Below, in pieces: positions 7,797 to 9,157 of a stretch of DNA of 9,157 nucleotides (positions within the stretch are counted from its first letter, which is position 1; every line of letters begins with the position of its first letter). The stretch lies in contig QHNF01000065.1 of NCBI GenBank assembly GCA_003218345.1, forward strand, positions 1 through 9,157. Reading direction: 5' to 3'. The DNA comes from Verrucomicrobiota bacterium. Its GTDB lineage: Bacteria; Verrucomicrobiota; Verrucomicrobiia; Chthoniobacterales; UBA10450. The position numbers were made by a program, and so were the translations under genes. The notes under the pieces were generated by a model. It saw only the letters and a list, made by a program, of their open reading frames with translations, had not been told where the DNA came from and ran no database searches.

Positions 7797-9157
7797 ATGG
7801 ATGCAGCGCCAACAGCACCAGAAGTGATTGAGGACGAAGAAGCCTCGGTCGATCGTCCGCTTGGGCGGGTACCGCTGGTCTTGCACAGGCGCAACTTCAG
7901 CTGGCTAACAGAGCGGATTTCCGGAGTCGTAGAACAACCCGCACCACGCTGGTGGTGGGTTGCTTTTACGATCACTGGAAGCGTCGCGACCTTCGGTCTG
8001 TTTTGCCTTGGGTACCAGATTTCGACTGGCGTTGGCACCTGGGGGAATAACATCCCGGTCGGGTGGGCCTGGGACATCACGAACTTCGTTTTTTGGATCG
8101 GTATCGGACATGCCGGCACACTCATCTCCGCGATCTTGTATTTGCTCCGGCAAAAATGGCGCACGTCGATCAATCGCTCGGCCGAAGCGATGACCCTTTT
8201 TGCGGTCATCTGCGCCGCGATCTTTCCGGGCGTTCACGTAGGCCGTGTCTGGATGGCGTGGTATCTCGCGCCAGTGCCTAACAACTGGGCAATCTGGCCC
8301 AACTTCCGGAGCGCTCTTGTGTGGGACGTGTTTGCGGTTTCGACCTATTTTACGGTCTCGGTTTTGTTTTGGTACACGGGTTTGATTCCTGATTTGGCGA
8401 CGTTGCGCGATCGAGCCACCTCAAAGATCAGGAAGTTTCTTTTCGGAATCTTCGCGTGCGGCTGGCGCGGCTCGAATCGCAACTGGCGTCATTACGAGAT
8501 GGCCTATTTACTTTTGGCCGGTCTTTCCACGCCGCTCGTTCTTTCCGTGCACAGCGTTGTATCCTTCGACTTCGCGACGTCCGTCATACCAACATGGCAT
8601 ACGACTATTTTCCCGCCCTACTTTGTGGCTGGCGCGATCTTCGGCGGGTTCGCGATGGTGTTGACCTTGCTATTGCCCGCGCGCGCCATCTTCAAGCTGC
8701 AGGATGTCATCACTCCTCAGCACATCGACAAGATGGCGAAGATCATTTTGTTAACCGGTTCATTCGTTGGCTACGCCTACATGATGGAATTTTTTGTCGC
8801 CTGGTACAGCGGAAATTCCTACGAGCGGTTCGCGTTTTGGAACCGGGTTTTTGGTCCTTACTGGTGGTACTGGTGGGTTGGGATGCTCTTTTGCAATGTA
8901 CTCTCGCCGCAACTCTTCTGGTTCCAGTGGTGCCGGCGCAATCTCTATGTCGTTTATTTCGTCTGCATGTGCGTGAACGCCGGCATGTGGTTCGAGCGCT
9001 TCATCATCATTGTCGGCGGATTGCATCGCGACTTTCTTCCCTCCTCTTGGGGTCTGTTTTTCCCGACCTGGGTAGACATCTGGACATACATCGGCACGCT
9101 CGGAATTTTCACTTCGCTCTTTCTGATATTTGTTCGTTTTCTGCCGATGATCGCGAT
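7797..9157 (+). CDS. actC: ActC, NrfD/PsrC-like quinol-oxidising membrane subunit of alternative complex III (C-terminus cut by window edge)
   Basis: This is the polytopic subunit that binds and oxidises membrane quinol and hands electrons to ActB. The visible 453 residues show a soluble N-terminus (1-50) and about ten hydrophobic segments, near 53-75, 96-117, 131-150, 173-197, 233-256, 272-297, 314-337, 357-377, 381-403 and 426-448. That is the ten-helix, two-bundle layout of ActC. Typical family stretches are [16 protein letters not shown] (99-114), FPGVHVGR (143-150), [12 protein letters not shown] (249-260) and [20 protein letters not shown] (265-284). H105, H252 and D258 are candidate quinol-site or proton-path residues; this is inferred from their position in helices. 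Relatives end only a little beyond this length, so probably a few tens of residues are missing. The start is the ATG at 7797; the overlapping ATG at 7747 is out of frame and closes after 15 codons. ActD (DUF3341) would be expected next. Confidence 0.94.
   Translation, partial: MDAAPTAPEVIEDEEASVDRPLGRVPLVLHRRNFSWLTERISGVVEQPAPRWWWVAFTITGSVATFGLFCLGYQISTGVGTWGNNIPVGWAWDITNFVFWIGIGHAGTLISAILYLLRQKWRTSINRSAEAMTLFAVICAAIFPGVHVGRVWMAWYLAPVPNNWAIWPNFRSALVWDVFAVSTYFTVSVLFWYTGLIPDLATLRDRATSKIRKFLFGIFACGWRGSNRNWRHYEMAYLLLAGLSTPLVLSVHSVVSFDFATSVIPTWHTTIFPPYFVAGAIFGGFAMVLTLLLPARAIFKLQDVITPQHIDKMAKIILLTGSFVGYAYMMEFFVAWYSGNSYERFAFWNRVFGPYWWYWWVGMLFCNVLSPQLFWFQWCRRNLYVVYFVCMCVNAGMWFERFIIIVGGLHRDFLPSSWGLFFPTWVDIWTYIGTLGIFTSLFLIFVRFLPMIA

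Noticed and set aside
7757..8209. 150-codon - strand frame over the actB-actC junction
   Set aside because: It covers the start of actC, which has clear membrane helices and family motifs; the - strand protein is low in recognisable structure.
1..9157. CRISPR arrays, tRNA or rRNA genes, integrases and complete insertion sequences
   Set aside because: I saw no regularly spaced direct repeats, tRNA cloverleaf, rRNA sequence or transposase/integrase reading frame on either strand.

Overview
The window is a bacterial chromosomal fragment of moderately high G+C with two divergent transcription units facing away from a roughly 0.2 kb intergenic region near 3.4-3.57 kb. The best-supported content is the start of an alternative complex III (ACIII) operon, actA-actB-actC, on the + strand. 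On the - strand is a three-gene unit: an exported-looking amidohydrolase, a small [2Fe-2S] subunit, and a Tat-exported molybdenum hydroxylase large subunit of the IorB type. ACIII with a fused actB occurs in Bacteroidota, Verrucomicrobiota, Acidobacteriota and other groups. Together with the weak or absent Shine-Dalgarno sites and the style of the palindromic intergenic repeats, I would guess a soil-type verrucomicrobial lineage, but this is an inference from general appearance and not a demonstrated assignment.

Layout. 2-1069 (-): molybdopterin-binding large subunit, 3' part cut off by the window edge. 1066-1548 (-): small [2Fe-2S] subunit, overlapping the large subunit by ATGA. 1555-3366 (-): amidohydrolase family 3 protein, 6 bases upstream of the small subunit. 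3367-3573: divergent control region with a hairpin just before actA. 3574-4299 (+): actA, pentahaem cytochrome c. 4300-4450: actA-actB gap almost filled by a symmetric inverted repeat built of four three-base-loop hairpins. 4451-7750 (+): actB, a fusion of a molybdopterin-oxidoreductase-like domain and a four-cluster Fe-S domain. 7748-7796: short gap with degenerate 7-base tandem repeats and a 15-codon mini-ORF. 7797-9157 (+): actC, the polytopic NrfD-like quinol-oxidising subunit, cut at its C-terminus.

How the genes work together. ActC takes electrons from membrane quinol; ActB's Fe-S clusters and ActA's haems pass them on to periplasmic carriers or directly to a terminal oxidase. The remaining act genes (usually actD, E, F) and often a caa3/aa3 oxidase would be expected just past the right edge. 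The - strand unit looks like a catabolic module working outside the cytoplasm: hydrolysis of an amide- or formamide-like substrate by the amidohydrolase and hydroxylation or oxidation of an aldehyde or N-heterocycle by the Mo/[2Fe-2S] enzyme. Electrons from that enzyme could enter the same periplasmic cytochrome pool that ACIII serves, but nothing in the sequence proves the link.

The part of the window not explained by ordinary genes is the element at 4333-4449. Its two 50-base arms align without a gap, each carries two mini-hairpins, and arm-to-arm differences include compensated base-pair swaps. It ends one base before the actB ATG.
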